Below, one piece after another: positions 27,321-36,662 of a stretch of 64,000 nt of DNA. Position numbers and translations under genes: made by a program. Position 1 is the stretch's first letter, and each line of letters begins with the position of its first letter. Source of the stretch: Pontimicrobium aquaticum. GTDB taxonomy: Bacteria; Bacteroidota; Bacteroidia; Flavobacteriales; Flavobacteriaceae. The notes under the pieces are model-generated. The model saw nothing but the letters and a program-made list of their open reading frames with translations, ran no database searches and was not told the origin of the DNA. The stretch lies in assembly GCF_005047595.1 (NCBI RefSeq), contig NZ_SUPL01000003.1:1-64000 (forward strand), written 5' to 3'.

Positions 27321-29483
27321 TTAAAAATCTAAACGGTAATTCATTTTAAATGCAATTCCCCAATCTTTTCTATGTATATCTTTATTAAAGTCATCAGTTA
27401 CAACAAAGTAAACATAAGATAATGGTTTGTATTCCCATTGCAATCGTGAGTTTATATTAAAATTATTTCGTTGTGTGTTGTACTGCACGTAAGTGGTCCA
27501 ATTTAATCGATTATTAAAAAACACTTCTCCAGTAAAACGAGCTAAATGGAAGGTTTCTTTTCCTAATTCATTTAAATCAATCGCATTTATGTCGTAAGCC
27601 ACCTCAAAGCTAGCGAATGGTAGTAGTTGATAGTTTAGATCGGCTCCTGCGGTTGTTCTTTTACCATTATAATAAGTTCCTTTTTGTACATTTAATCGAT
27701 ATCGCAGTTTTTGGTTATTAGCCGAATTATATCCAATTTTTAAAATACCAAAACGATATTCATTTGGTGTTAAAGCGTTTCCGCTACCCAAAGGGTCAAA
27801 TCCGTACTTTAAATCAACTATATCGTATATATACACATAATATATTAATGATAAATCCTTAAAGAACACTGCTGAATTTAGGAAGTGTGATGATTGGCTT
27901 ACTTCTCCACTATCATTTAAATACGTGTTATTTCTATAGTTTAAATAACGAACAGAATTAATGCTTTTTGATTGCGAATAAAACTTTTTATATTCAATAC
28001 GTGCGGTTGTTTGCGTATATCCTTCTCTAACAACAACATCATTAATAGCATCATAATTATAAAGTCTTGGCGTAAAACCTACATCTGTAATATAGTTTTT
28101 CCCTACATTTTTAATACCAACATTCCACTTTAATCCTCTTTTGTTAAACCAAATTCCAGCATTGTAAAAACCATTATCTCCTGAAATTCCATCGCTATAA
28201 CTTTTTCCAAAATTGGCTAAACCTATCCACCTGTTGTTATTAGATTTATAGTTTAGGTTAATTCCGGTAACTCGATTATAATCATTTGCAAAATCAAAAT
28301 TATTGGTCTGTTGACGATTAATTAAAAAGGCAGTAGTCGTGAAATTTTTAGATAATTGTTGTTCGGCAACTAAAGCTCCAAAGTTTTGTGATGTTACTGC
28401 ATTTTCTTCTTCAGTTTGTACATCTAAAACGCCTATTCTGGTTTTTGGTGCGATATTTCCTGATAGTTTTAATCCAAATTGAATATCACTGTTAGCACCT
28501 ATTCTTCTAGGATAAAAAGGATTGACACTAGCTACACCAAGGTTTGAAAACAGATCGGAATTCTCCAAAAAGAAATTTCGTTGTTCAGGAAAATTAACTG
28601 CAAACCGAGTTAAATTAGTGACTTGTTGGTCAACATCAATTTGTGAAAAATCTGGATTAATTGTAGCATCTAACCTTAAAGAAGACGTAACATTATATTG
28701 TGCATCTAAACTTGGTTTAAAAGTTGTATTGTCGGTATTAGTAGCAATATCTTTTTGATAATTAGCTGTGATTGATGGTGTAACTGTAAATCTTGAAGTA
28801 GTTGATTTTTCTGGAAGATTTTCAACTAAAAACTTTTCAGTAAAACGTAAATCTAAATTAGCATAATTACGTTTTACATTTTTTAAAATAGTCCATGAGT
28901 TGTTTTTTATATCCCTAACATAAAACTGAATACCGAACGTGTTGTTTTCCTTATTAAAGTTTAACGATTTTAAAGGAATAGCAATTTCATATTGCTTTTT
29001 ATTACCATTTAATAAGGCTTTTGACTGCCAAACGGTATTCCAACTAAAACTAAGTTGGTAGCCATCATTACTTTTACCAACCAATCCATCTGTTTGATTT
29101 CCCAACGAATTAACAGCAAAGAAGTAAGCATTTTGCTTCTGATTTTGTGTATCTAAAATCATAATAAATGCATCGCTAAAAGCAATAGACACATCTCTTT
29201 TTAAGGTGCTTACTTGAGTTTTTGGGGTGGTATCATTATAAATAGCAGATATAAACAAATACTCACCATTATGGAATAGTTTTACTGAGGTTTGGTTCTT
29301 AGCTATGCCGTCATCTGTTGGTAAATAATTGTAAAAGTTAGTGTGTTCTGGTAACTCTTTCCAAATAGGTTCATCAAACCTGCCATCTATAGAAATATTA
29401 GTATCTATATACTTAATTGCTGATGTTTGTGCGAAAATGCCAGAATAATAAAAAAGCAACAAAAGACCTAAAATATTTTTCAT
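27321..29483 (-). CDS. DUF5916 outer-membrane beta-barrel protein with CBM9-like N-terminus
   Basis: The 720-residue protein has a signal peptide (MKNILGLLLLFYYSGIFAQT). A family 9 carbohydrate-binding-like domain (about 20-215, with DGRFDEPIWKELPE) is followed by a long region of alternating strands (about 225-720). It contains NFPEQRNFFLENSDLF, YPRRIG and a final YFVVTDDFN...MNYRLDF, typical of DUF5916, a predicted outer-membrane barrel. Function unknown. The ATG at 29483 starts the signal peptide; a TTG at 29498 would overlap the neighbour without adding a meaningful sequence. The upstream NTF2-like gene ends one base before this start. Confidence 0.88.
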   Translation of the reverse strand: MKNILGLLLLFYYSGIFAQTSAIKYIDTNISIDGRFDEPIWKELPEHTNFYNYLPTDDGIAKNQTSVKLFHNGEYLFISAIYNDTTPKTQVSTLKRDVSIAFSDAFIMILDTQNQKQNAYFFAVNSLGNQTDGLVGKSNDGYQLSFSWNTVWQSKALLNGNKKQYEIAIPLKSLNFNKENNTFGIQFYVRDIKNNSWTILKNVKRNYANLDLRFTEKFLVENLPEKSTTSRFTVTPSITANYQKDIATNTDNTTFKPSLDAQYNVTSSLRLDATINPDFSQIDVDQQVTNLTRFAVNFPEQRNFFLENSDLFSNLGVASVNPFYPRRIGANSDIQFGLKLSGNIAPKTRIGVLDVQTEEENAVTSQNFGALVAEQQLSKNFTTTAFLINRQQTNNFDFANDYNRVTGINLNYKSNNNRWIGLANFGKSYSDGISGDNGFYNAGIWFNKRGLKWNVGIKNVGKNYITDVGFTPRLYNYDAINDVVVREGYTQTTARIEYKKFYSQSKSINSVRYLNYRNNTYLNDSGEVSQSSHFLNSAVFFKDLSLIYYVYIYDIVDLKYGFDPLGSGNALTPNEYRFGILKIGYNSANNQKLRYRLNVQKGTYYNGKRTTAGADLNYQLLPFASFEVAYDINAIDLNELGKETFHLARFTGEVFFNNRLNWTTYVQYNTQRNNFNINSRLQWEYKPLSYVYFVVTDDFNKDIHRKDWGIAFKMNYRLDF

Positions 29484-29484
29484 A

Positions 29485-29910
29485 TTAGTTGTTATCAATC
29501 TTAGTAGCCGTTTTACTTATAATTTTCCATCCTTCTTCTGTTTTCTTTAATAAAAACAAGTCTATATACAGCAGCTTCCTTTCTGGAATAGAAATTTCAA
29601 CTTTAGCTGTTGCAATATCTTTAGCAACTTCTATAGCTAACACTTCAGCATAGCGTCCATTAAACTTGCCAAATTCTCTGTTTTTAAAAAAGGCTACATA
29701 TTCTTTAGGGGTAAAGAGTTTAAACTCTCCTTTAGATGTTAAGTATAAAGTGGCGTTTTCAGCAAAAGCACTTTCTAACATCTCTAATTTATTATAGGAA
29801 CTCCCTTCCATATAATTTTGAAGCGTTTTTTCGATTAAAGATGTTTCCGATTGTGCTATTGAAGCTTGAAAACTACATAGAGTCAGTAGTAATAAAATTT
29901 TGTGTTTCAT
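29485..29910 (-). CDS. Exported NTF2-like protein, first gene of the DUF5916 cluster
   Basis: The 141-residue protein has a signal peptide (MKHKILLLLTLCSFQASIAQ) and an NTF2-like domain with LQNYMEGSSYNKLEMLESAF, VEISIPERKLLYIDLFLLK and GWKIISKTATKI. It is homologous to the gene at 26878-27291, so the cluster has one NTF2-like protein on each side of the DUF5916 protein. I chose ATG 29910; the in-frame ATG at 29937 adds nine residues that do not belong to a signal peptide. A 99-bp gap separates it from the AraC gene upstream on the same strand. Confidence 0.85.
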   Translation of the reverse strand: MKHKILLLLTLCSFQASIAQSETSLIEKTLQNYMEGSSYNKLEMLESAFAENATLYLTSKGEFKLFTPKEYVAFFKNREFGKFNGRYAEVLAIEVAKDIATAKVEISIPERKLLYIDLFLLKKTEEGWKIISKTATKIDNN

Positions 29911-30009
29911 TTTTATAGTTTTTAAATTTTGAAACAAAACTGATAAAATGAAAAGAAGAATGTATTTTGTGTTATAAAATAGGTGTCCTAAATTATAATT
30001 TGGGATATG

Positions 30010-31053
30010 CTAGGTGAGTGAATCTCTAAATGCTGCAGGTGTAATTCCTGTAATTTTTTTAAAGGTTGCATAAAATGTAGAGCGCGATGAAAATCCAGCT
30101 TCATAACCTATAACTTCAAGGGTGTATTTGCTATTTTTTGCTATAAGTTTTTTGGCCTCTTCTACTCTATACTCATTAATATATTGCGCAAAACTTTTTC
30201 CAAGATTGTCATTAAGTATTTGCGATAATTTATGTGCAGAAATATGCAACTCTTTTGCGATATTATTTAGTTTAGTATTGGTGTTTTTATACAACTCTTT
30301 TTGCTGCATCACATTTTCTAGAGCCTCTATTATTAAAACCGCCTCCTCACTCTCAATTTTCTTAAAGGCATATTTTTCAGGAATATCTTTAAACACATTA
30401 TCTCTATTACTTTTAAATAGCAAGAAAAAAAGCAAGCCATAAAACACAAAAGAAAAAGTGAGTGTCCCTACATAATAAAAGTAGAAGAAACCAATAATGT
30501 ATGCCACATAAATCAATACATTAGCAATATATACATTAAATAGCCATAGTTCGGCTATTGTACATTTTACACCTCTTTTAAAAACTTTTTTAAAAATATC
30601 TTTTAGAACAAATCCTGAAATCACAACATAAATTCCCCAAACAGTATAAATAAACTTAACAAAATACGTATTCCAGAAATCAGAATTAGATGGATAAGGT
30701 TTTGCTAACCCAACGACAACAACAACTAGCAATAAAAAGACAAAATGAATTTTCCAGAAACTAGTAATTTTCTTTGTGTTCTCTACTGAGGATTTCAAAT
30801 AATAAAACAAAGAAACACCAATTAAAAAACACGCAGATAAACCAACTTGTAATATTAACAAATTTCTATCTTCTCTAGGTGTAAAAATAGTGTGTAAAGA
30901 TTTTCCTATTCTTATACTTAATAGTAAAACCAACAATCCAAGAAATAAATTCTGAATCCTTTTCTGCTTTGTAAAAAACAACAAGTATAAACTCACTAAA
31001 AAACCGTTAAATACACCCAATGCACAAAAGAAAAATAAAAGTTGATTCTCCAA
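30010..31053 (-). CDS. Membrane-anchored AraC family transcriptional regulator
   Basis: The 347-residue protein has about seven hydrophobic segments in its first 215 residues. A cytoplasmic linker and a C-terminal AraC-type double HTH follow (about 245-345; LHISAHKLSQILNDNLGKSF and IGYEAGFSSRSTFYATFKKI, closing ITPAAFRDS). The layout, seven helices plus AraC domain, is common in Flavobacteriaceae and suggests direct sensing of a membrane or external signal. It lies upstream of the NTF2-DUF5916-NTF2 genes on the same strand and divergent from the peptidase operon, so either could be its target. Confidence 0.9.
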   Translation of the reverse strand: MENQLLFFFCALGVFNGFLVSLYLLFFTKQKRIQNLFLGLLVLLLSIRIGKSLHTIFTPREDRNLLILQVGLSACFLIGVSLFYYLKSSVENTKKITSFWKIHFVFLLLVVVVVGLAKPYPSNSDFWNTYFVKFIYTVWGIYVVISGFVLKDIFKKVFKRGVKCTIAELWLFNVYIANVLIYVAYIIGFFYFYYVGTLTFSFVFYGLLFFLLFKSNRDNVFKDIPEKYAFKKIESEEAVLIIEALENVMQQKELYKNTNTKLNNIAKELHISAHKLSQILNDNLGKSFAQYINEYRVEEAKKLIAKNSKYTLEVIGYEAGFSSRSTFYATFKKITGITPAAFRDSLT

Positions 31054-31176
31054 ATTAAGTTATATTAATTATCCTTCAAATATATAAAGTTAGAAATTAA
31101 CACAATTCTTTTATTCAACACAATTAAGTATCAATAATCCTTTTTTATTACTTTAGAGAAAAATTAAATTCAACTT

Positions 31177-32430
31177 ATGCGCAAGCTATTTTCTTTACTT
31201 TTATTTTTTGCTTTTTTAGTTGCTAACTCTCAATCAAATACTGATGTATTTCTTTTTGATTTAAAAACCTCAAGCAATTCAATAGAGTTATTAAACCATA
31301 AAAATATTTCGGCTAATGATGGTTACGACAATCAACCGTCTTTTCTTGATAATAACACCGTTTTATATGCAGGTACCAGAAATGATCAAACCGATATCGT
31401 AAAATATACAATAAACTACGATTCCAAAATTTTTATTAACCATACGGAAGGTGGTGAATATTCTCCTTTAAAAATCCCTAATAAAAATGAAGTATCTGCA
31501 GTTCGATTAGATCCAGATGGCTTACAACGTTTATATACTTACAATTTACGTAATGGTGAATCTAAAGAACTTATTAAAGATTTAGTTGTTGCTTATTACA
31601 CGTGGTATGATAACAATATTGTTGTTTGTGCAGCTATAGAAGAAAATAGATTAAACCTATTTGTTGTTAATACAAAAGGTGGTACAAGTAAAAAATATCA
31701 AGAAAATGTTGGGCGTTCGTTTCATAAAATCCCCAATTCCAATCTTGTAAGTTTCATTTCAAAAGAAAATAACACTTGGCAAATAAAATCTTTAAACCCA
31801 AAAACAGGCGTTACTAAAGTTATTGCCAATACTATGGAGGGTGTTGAAGATATTTGCTGGCTAAACAGCAAAACCATCCTTTCGGGCAAAGACAGTAAAT
31901 TATATAAATTAACCTTGCAAAAGGATAACAATTGGAAACAAGTAGCTGATTTAAGTTCAAAAGGCATTTCAAAAATTACACGCTTAGCAACCAATTTAGA
32001 GTCAAGTATGCTACTAATTGCTGGAGATATTAACGAAAATGCAAAAAAAACAGAAGAAACCAAAGAAAAGGAAAAACCAGCTTCAGAAACATCAAATGAA
32101 GTTTCTGAAGCTGAAGCCATAGTACAAAAACAATTGGAGGCATACAATAATAGAGATATTGATGCTTTCATGGCAACTTACTCTAAAAATGTTAAACTTT
32201 ATAACTATCCTAATGAATTACAAACCGATGGTGCCCAACAAATGCGAAAAAGATACGAACAGTGGTTTAATCAAACTCCCGATTTAAGAGCTTTTATTAA
32301 AAAACGTATCGTTATTGGTAATAAAATTATTGACGAAGAACAAGTCACTGCTAACGGACAAATTTTTAATGCTGTAGCCATATATGAAGTTGAAAATGGT
32401 TTAATTAGCAAAGTCACTTTTATACAATAG
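31177..32430 (+). CDS. Exported protein with TolB-like propeller and SnoaL/NTF2-like C-terminus
   Basis: The 417-residue protein has a signal peptide (about 1-18, ending ANSQS). A region of beta-propeller-like repeats (about 20-285, WD40/TolB type, e.g. YDNQPSFLDNNTVLYAGTRN) and a Lys/Glu-rich linker (about 288-310) follow. The C-terminal NTF2-like domain (about 312-417) shows QLEAYNNRDIDAFMATYSKN. It is the first gene of a six-gene operon with gaps of only 2-6 bp. Role unknown; the propeller plus SnoaL pairing recurs in Flavobacteriaceae. Confidence 0.82.
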   Translation: MRKLFSLLLFFAFLVANSQSNTDVFLFDLKTSSNSIELLNHKNISANDGYDNQPSFLDNNTVLYAGTRNDQTDIVKYTINYDSKIFINHTEGGEYSPLKIPNKNEVSAVRLDPDGLQRLYTYNLRNGESKELIKDLVVAYYTWYDNNIVVCAAIEENRLNLFVVNTKGGTSKKYQENVGRSFHKIPNSNLVSFISKENNTWQIKSLNPKTGVTKVIANTMEGVEDICWLNSKTILSGKDSKLYKLTLQKDNNWKQVADLSSKGISKITRLATNLESSMLLIAGDINENAKKTEETKEKEKPASETSNEVSEAEAIVQKQLEAYNNRDIDAFMATYSKNVKLYNYPNELQTDGAQQMRKRYEQWFNQTPDLRAFIKKRIVIGNKIIDEEQVTANGQIFNAVAIYEVENGLISKVTFIQ

Positions 32431-32436
32431 CAAATT

Positions 32437-32904
32437 ATGAGAATACTAATTCTAGCTTTAGTTATTACAAGTTGGTCTTGCAAAGCACAAACAGAAACCA
32501 AAATAGAGCCTAAACTAGAAAACATTGCCTGGATTTCTGGAACTTGGCATGGTGAAGCTTTTGGTGGAAAGACAGAAGAAATTTGGAGTGAACCTTCTGC
32601 TGGATCCATGATGGCAACCTTTAAACTAATAAACAATGGAAAAGTCACCTTTTACGAAATAGAAATTATTAGAGAAGTTGAAAACTCGCTCATTCTTCAA
32701 TTAAAACATTTTGGTTCTGATTTAAAAGGTTGGGAAACAAAAGACGAAACTATCGATTTCCCACTAAAAGAAATAACTCCTACAAAAGTTGTCTTTGAAG
32801 GCATGACCTTTGAAAAAGTGAACGATAAAGAAATGAATGTCTATGTAGATATTGAAGAAAACGGAACCATAGAAACAGTAAAATTTAATTATATTAAACA
32901 ATAG
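32437..32904 (+). CDS. DUF6265 family lipoprotein
   Basis: The 155-residue protein has a short lipoprotein-type signal (ALVITSWSCKAQTE, Cys about 15). A lipocalin-like beta domain follows, beginning LENIAWISGTWHGEAFGGKT and containing EEIWSEPSAGSMMATFKLI. The W-I-x-G-x-W start is characteristic of DUF6265, often annotated as a hypothetical lipocalin-like protein. A small-molecule carrier function is conceivable but unproven. It is the second gene of the operon, 6 bp after the first and 2 bp before the M28 peptidase. Confidence 0.82.
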   Translation: MRILILALVITSWSCKAQTETKIEPKLENIAWISGTWHGEAFGGKTEEIWSEPSAGSMMATFKLINNGKVTFYEIEIIREVENSLILQLKHFGSDLKGWETKDETIDFPLKEITPTKVVFEGMTFEKVNDKEMNVYVDIEENGTIETVKFNYIKQ

Positions 32905-32906
32905 CA

Positions 32907-34238
32907 ATGAAACAATTACTAACCACCTTACTACTTGTATTTGTAGTAAACAGCTACTCACAAACCGATCAAAAAATATACGATATAATTGACGCTATCT
33001 CTGCCGAACGCATTAAAAAAGATGTAAAAACTTTAGTCGATTTTGGAACACGTAATACGTTTAGCGATACGATTTCCGATACAAGAGGCATTGGTGCCGC
33101 TAGACGTTGGATTAAATCTGAATTTGAATCTATTTCAAAAAATTGCAACGATTGTTTAGATGTATTCTATCAAAAAGACCTGGTCACTAAAGAAGGCAAT
33201 CGTCGTGTGCCTCACGATGCTTGGATTGTGAATGTAGTAGCTATTCAAAAAGGCACCAAATATCCTAATCGTTACATCATTATGAGTGGCGATATCGATT
33301 CAAGATCAAGTAATACCATGAATTTCGAAATCGATGCTCCAGGAGCTAACGACAATGCCTCAGGAATGGCGGGAACTATTGAAGCTGCACGTGTGTTAAG
33401 CAATTATCAATTTGAAAACAGTATTATTTATGTTGGTCTTTCTGGTGAAGAACAAGGACTATTTGGAGGCGCTGGGTTAGCTAAATATGCAAAAGAGCAA
33501 GGTTGGGACATTATTGGGATTCTTAATAATGACATGATTGGAAACATAAAAGGGGTTGATGGCGTTATTGATAACAGAACGTTTAGAATTTTTTCTGAAC
33601 CTGTTCCTCCAACTGAAACAGAACGTGAACGTAACGCTCGACGTTTTTATGGTGGTGAAGTTGATGGTATTTCACGTCAGTTAGCGCGCTATGTACATAA
33701 AAATGTAAAAACCTACATGCCAGAAATGAATCCAATGATGGTCTATCGCTTAGATCGTTTTGGTCGTGGTGGTCATCATAGACCGTTTAACGATTTAGGT
33801 TTTGCTGGCATTAGAATTATGGAAGCTCATGAAAATTACACTCAACAACATCAAGATATTCGTACCGAAAATGGGATTAACTATGGCGATACTTTTGAGC
33901 ATGTAAACTTCCCTTATGCTAAAAAGCTTACTGCAGTAAACGCTATCAATTTAGCTAGTTTGGCAAGTGCACCTCCAGCACCTAAGAATATAGCAATTGG
34001 TGGTATTGTTCAGCCTTCAGCTAAATTTAAATGGGATAAAGTAGATGGAGCTGTTGGTTACAAAATTTATTGGAGAGATACCACCTCTCCTACTTGGGAT
34101 TATAGTCGTTATGTAGGTAATGTATCTGAATTTGTTTTAGAAGGCATTGTTATTGACAACTTCTTTTTTGGAGTTGCATCAGTTGGAAAAAATGGTTATG
34201 AAAGCCCTGTAGTATTCCCTAATAAAACGTTTAGATAA
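32907..34238 (+). CDS. Exported M28 family metallopeptidase with C-terminal FN3-like domain
   Basis: The 443-residue protein has a signal peptide (about 1-19). The M28 zinc aminopeptidase domain shows metal ligands in MSGDIDS, GANDNASGMAGTIEAARVL, GLSGEEQGLFGG (catalytic Glu pair) and LNNDMIGN. HHRPFNDLGFAGIRIMEAHEN supplies the last part of the site, and an FN3-like domain ends the chain (about 355-443). It probably trims amino acids from peptides in the periplasm or outside the cell. It sits 2 bp after DUF6265 and 4 bp before the DUF5694 gene, in an operon with an M1 peptidase. Confidence 0.92.
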   Translation: MKQLLTTLLLVFVVNSYSQTDQKIYDIIDAISAERIKKDVKTLVDFGTRNTFSDTISDTRGIGAARRWIKSEFESISKNCNDCLDVFYQKDLVTKEGNRRVPHDAWIVNVVAIQKGTKYPNRYIIMSGDIDSRSSNTMNFEIDAPGANDNASGMAGTIEAARVLSNYQFENSIIYVGLSGEEQGLFGGAGLAKYAKEQGWDIIGILNNDMIGNIKGVDGVIDNRTFRIFSEPVPPTETERERNARRFYGGEVDGISRQLARYVHKNVKTYMPEMNPMMVYRLDRFGRGGHHRPFNDLGFAGIRIMEAHENYTQQHQDIRTENGINYGDTFEHVNFPYAKKLTAVNAINLASLASAPPAPKNIAIGGIVQPSAKFKWDKVDGAVGYKIYWRDTTSPTWDYSRYVGNVSEFVLEGIVIDNFFFGVASVGKNGYESPVVFPNKTFR

Positions 34239-34242
34239 CTAG

Positions 34243-35010
34243 ATGAAAGCGCTTAAAAAAAATAGTTTTTTATTTTGTGTTTTAATGTTGTTTTTAAGCT
34301 GTCAAAAAGACTCTAAAAATGAAGTTCTTGTACTAGGAACCATTCATGGTGGGCATTTAACTGAAAATGTTTATAATATCGATAAACTAACTGCAATTAT
34401 TGAAGAAATAAACCCTGATATAATTCTTACCGAAATTCCTCCAAACCGTTTTAAAGCAGCTATGGAAGGATTTAAAAGAGACGATAGCATTTCAGAACCT
34501 CGTGTAATGCGCTTTCCAGAATATACCGATGTTATTTTTCCGCTTTCAAAAACTATGAGTTTTGAAATTATTCCAACCGCTGGTTGGACAGCCATAATGG
34601 CAAATGAAAGGTCAAAAAAACTTCAAGCAATTAGTAAAGACTCAACAAGAGTTGATGATTGGAACGAATATACTACTGCTAATAAACTAACAGATTCTTT
34701 AATGAATACAACTGGAAAACAAAATGACCCAGCTTTTATTCATACAAACACTTATGACAGTATTTATAATATAAGACTAAGTACTTATAACAAACTTTTT
34801 AACGAAGAACTTGGTCTAGGTGGCTGGGATAATATCAATATTGCACATTATTGGAATATCGAAAAAGCACTTCAAAAATATAAGTACCAAGGCAAGCGAA
34901 TTCTAATAACTTATGGAGCTGGACATAAAGTGTGGTTTTTAAACGAGCTTCGTAAAAGGGATGATATAACTTTATTAGAGTTACAGCCATTTTTAGACAG
35001 ATTAAACTAA
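34243..35010 (+). CDS. DUF5694 (TraB/GumN-like) lipoprotein
   Basis: The 255-residue protein has a lipoprotein signal (CVLMLFLSCQKDS, Cys about 21). The domain begins VLVLGTIHGGHLTENVYNID and has IIEEINPDIILTEIPPNRF, a pattern of the TraB/Tiki superfamily with its G-x-x-H and E motifs. The C-terminal YGAGHKVWFLNELRKRDDI keeps the late His. Tiki members are metal-dependent proteases and PrgY/TraB is an inhibitor of pheromone signalling, so a peptidase-like role would suit this operon, but DUF5694 itself is uncharacterised. Confidence 0.82.
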   Translation: MKALKKNSFLFCVLMLFLSCQKDSKNEVLVLGTIHGGHLTENVYNIDKLTAIIEEINPDIILTEIPPNRFKAAMEGFKRDDSISEPRVMRFPEYTDVIFPLSKTMSFEIIPTAGWTAIMANERSKKLQAISKDSTRVDDWNEYTTANKLTDSLMNTTGKQNDPAFIHTNTYDSIYNIRLSTYNKLFNEELGLGGWDNINIAHYWNIEKALQKYKYQGKRILITYGAGHKVWFLNELRKRDDITLLELQPFLDRLN

Positions 35011-35016
35011 TAAAAT

Positions 35017-36657
35017 ATGAAAACTCGTTATCTAATCATTCTATTAGCCATAATTACTTCGCCAATTATTGAAGCACAAGGATTACTAGAAGACAAAAAT
35101 ACGTTTACAAGACAAGATACTTTACGTGGCTCAATAACTCCAGAGCGTGAATGGTGGGACGTAACCTATTATCATTTAGATGTAAAAGTAGATCCTGATA
35201 ACAAGTATATTTCTGGTAAAAACACAGTTCAATATAAAGTGTTAAAGCCTCATAATCTCTTACAGATTGATTTACAAAGTCCTTTACAAATAACAAAAGT
35301 AACTCAAAATGGTGAAGACTTAAACGTAAAACATGATGGTAATGCGCACTTTATCACATTAAAAGAGAATCAAATTGTGGGTGACATTAAATCACTGGAA
35401 ATACATTATAAAGGGAATCCGCAGGTGGCAAAAAGAGCACCTTGGGATGGAGGGTTTTCGTGGAAAAAAGATGAAAATGGAAAACATTTTGTAGCAACGT
35501 CTTGTCAAGGTTTAGGAGCCAGTGTATGGTGGCCAAATAAAGACCATATGTATGATGAAGTTGACAGTATGCTTATTAGTGTTACCAACCCAAAAGAATT
35601 AAGTAATATCTCAAACGGACGATTGCGATCTGTAAAAGATAATAACGATGGCTCTGTAACCTCTAACTGGTTTGTAAACAACCCAATCAATAATTATGGC
35701 GTCAATGTAAATATTGGCGATTATGTACATTTTTCAGAAGTATTTAAAGGTGAGAAAGGGAATTTAGATATGGATTATTATGTGCTGAGAGACAACCTAG
35801 AAAAAGCTAAAGAACATTTTAAAGACGCTCCAAAAATGATAAAAGCTTTTGAACATTGGTTTGGACCATATCCGTTTTACGAAGATGGTTTCAAGCTTGT
35901 AGAAGTGCCTTATCTAGGCATGGAACATCAAAGCTCCATTACCTATGGCAACAAGTATAAAAAAGGATATTTAGGTAGAGATTTGTCAAATACAGGTTGG
36001 GGATTAAAATTTGATTTCATTATTATTCACGAAGCTGGTCACGAATGGTTTGCTAATAATATAACGTACAAAGATATTGCTGATATGTGGATTCATGAAG
36101 GGTTTACAGCATATTCCGAAGGATTATATTTAGAGTATCACTACGGAAAACAAGCTGGTGACGAATATACAGTTGGCAAAGGAAAAGACATTAAAAATGA
36201 CAGACCAATCATTGGCTATTACAATGTGAATAAAGAAGGTTCAGGAGATATGTACAACAAAGGCGCATATATGCTTCATACCTTAAGACAACTTATTGAA
36301 GACGATGAAAAGTGGCGAATGATTTTAAGAGGACTCAATAAAACATTTTACCACCAAACGGTGACCACTAAACAAATTGAAGATTACTTAAGTAAAACAA
36401 CAGGAATAGATTTAACCGAGTTTTTTAATCAGTATTTACGTGATGTTCGCATTCCAACTTTAGAGTATGAAATAAAAAATAACGTCTTAAAATTTCGTTA
36501 TACTAACATTATTGAAAGCTTCGACATGCCAATAAAAATACATATTAATGGAAGTGAACAATGGCTATTCCCAAAAGCTGAATGGCAAACCATGAGCACT
36601 AAAGCTGATGATATAAAAATAGATGATAACTTCTTAGTATATTCTAAAAAGCTATAA
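35017..36657 (+). CDS. M1 family metallopeptidase
   Basis: The 546-residue exported zinc aminopeptidase-like protein has a signal peptide (about 1-20). An N-terminal beta domain (about 40-235) precedes the catalytic domain with HEAGHEWFANN (His338, Glu339, His342) and WIHEGFTAYSEG, which supplies the third ligand Glu361. The exopeptidase motif normally read as GAMEN is GMEHQ here, as in several Bacteroidota M1 proteins, so substrate preference may differ from classical aminopeptidase N. The usual ERAP/ARM C-terminal domain is reduced to about 130 residues. It lies 6 bp after DUF5694 and 5 bp before the YdeI-like gene. Confidence 0.92.
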   Translation: MKTRYLIILLAIITSPIIEAQGLLEDKNTFTRQDTLRGSITPEREWWDVTYYHLDVKVDPDNKYISGKNTVQYKVLKPHNLLQIDLQSPLQITKVTQNGEDLNVKHDGNAHFITLKENQIVGDIKSLEIHYKGNPQVAKRAPWDGGFSWKKDENGKHFVATSCQGLGASVWWPNKDHMYDEVDSMLISVTNPKELSNISNGRLRSVKDNNDGSVTSNWFVNNPINNYGVNVNIGDYVHFSEVFKGEKGNLDMDYYVLRDNLEKAKEHFKDAPKMIKAFEHWFGPYPFYEDGFKLVEVPYLGMEHQSSITYGNKYKKGYLGRDLSNTGWGLKFDFIIIHEAGHEWFANNITYKDIADMWIHEGFTAYSEGLYLEYHYGKQAGDEYTVGKGKDIKNDRPIIGYYNVNKEGSGDMYNKGAYMLHTLRQLIEDDEKWRMILRGLNKTFYHQTVTTKQIEDYLSKTTGIDLTEFFNQYLRDVRIPTLEYEIKNNVLKFRYTNIIESFDMPIKIHINGSEQWLFPKAEWQTMSTKADDIKIDDNFLVYSKKL

Positions 36658-36662
36658 CTCTT

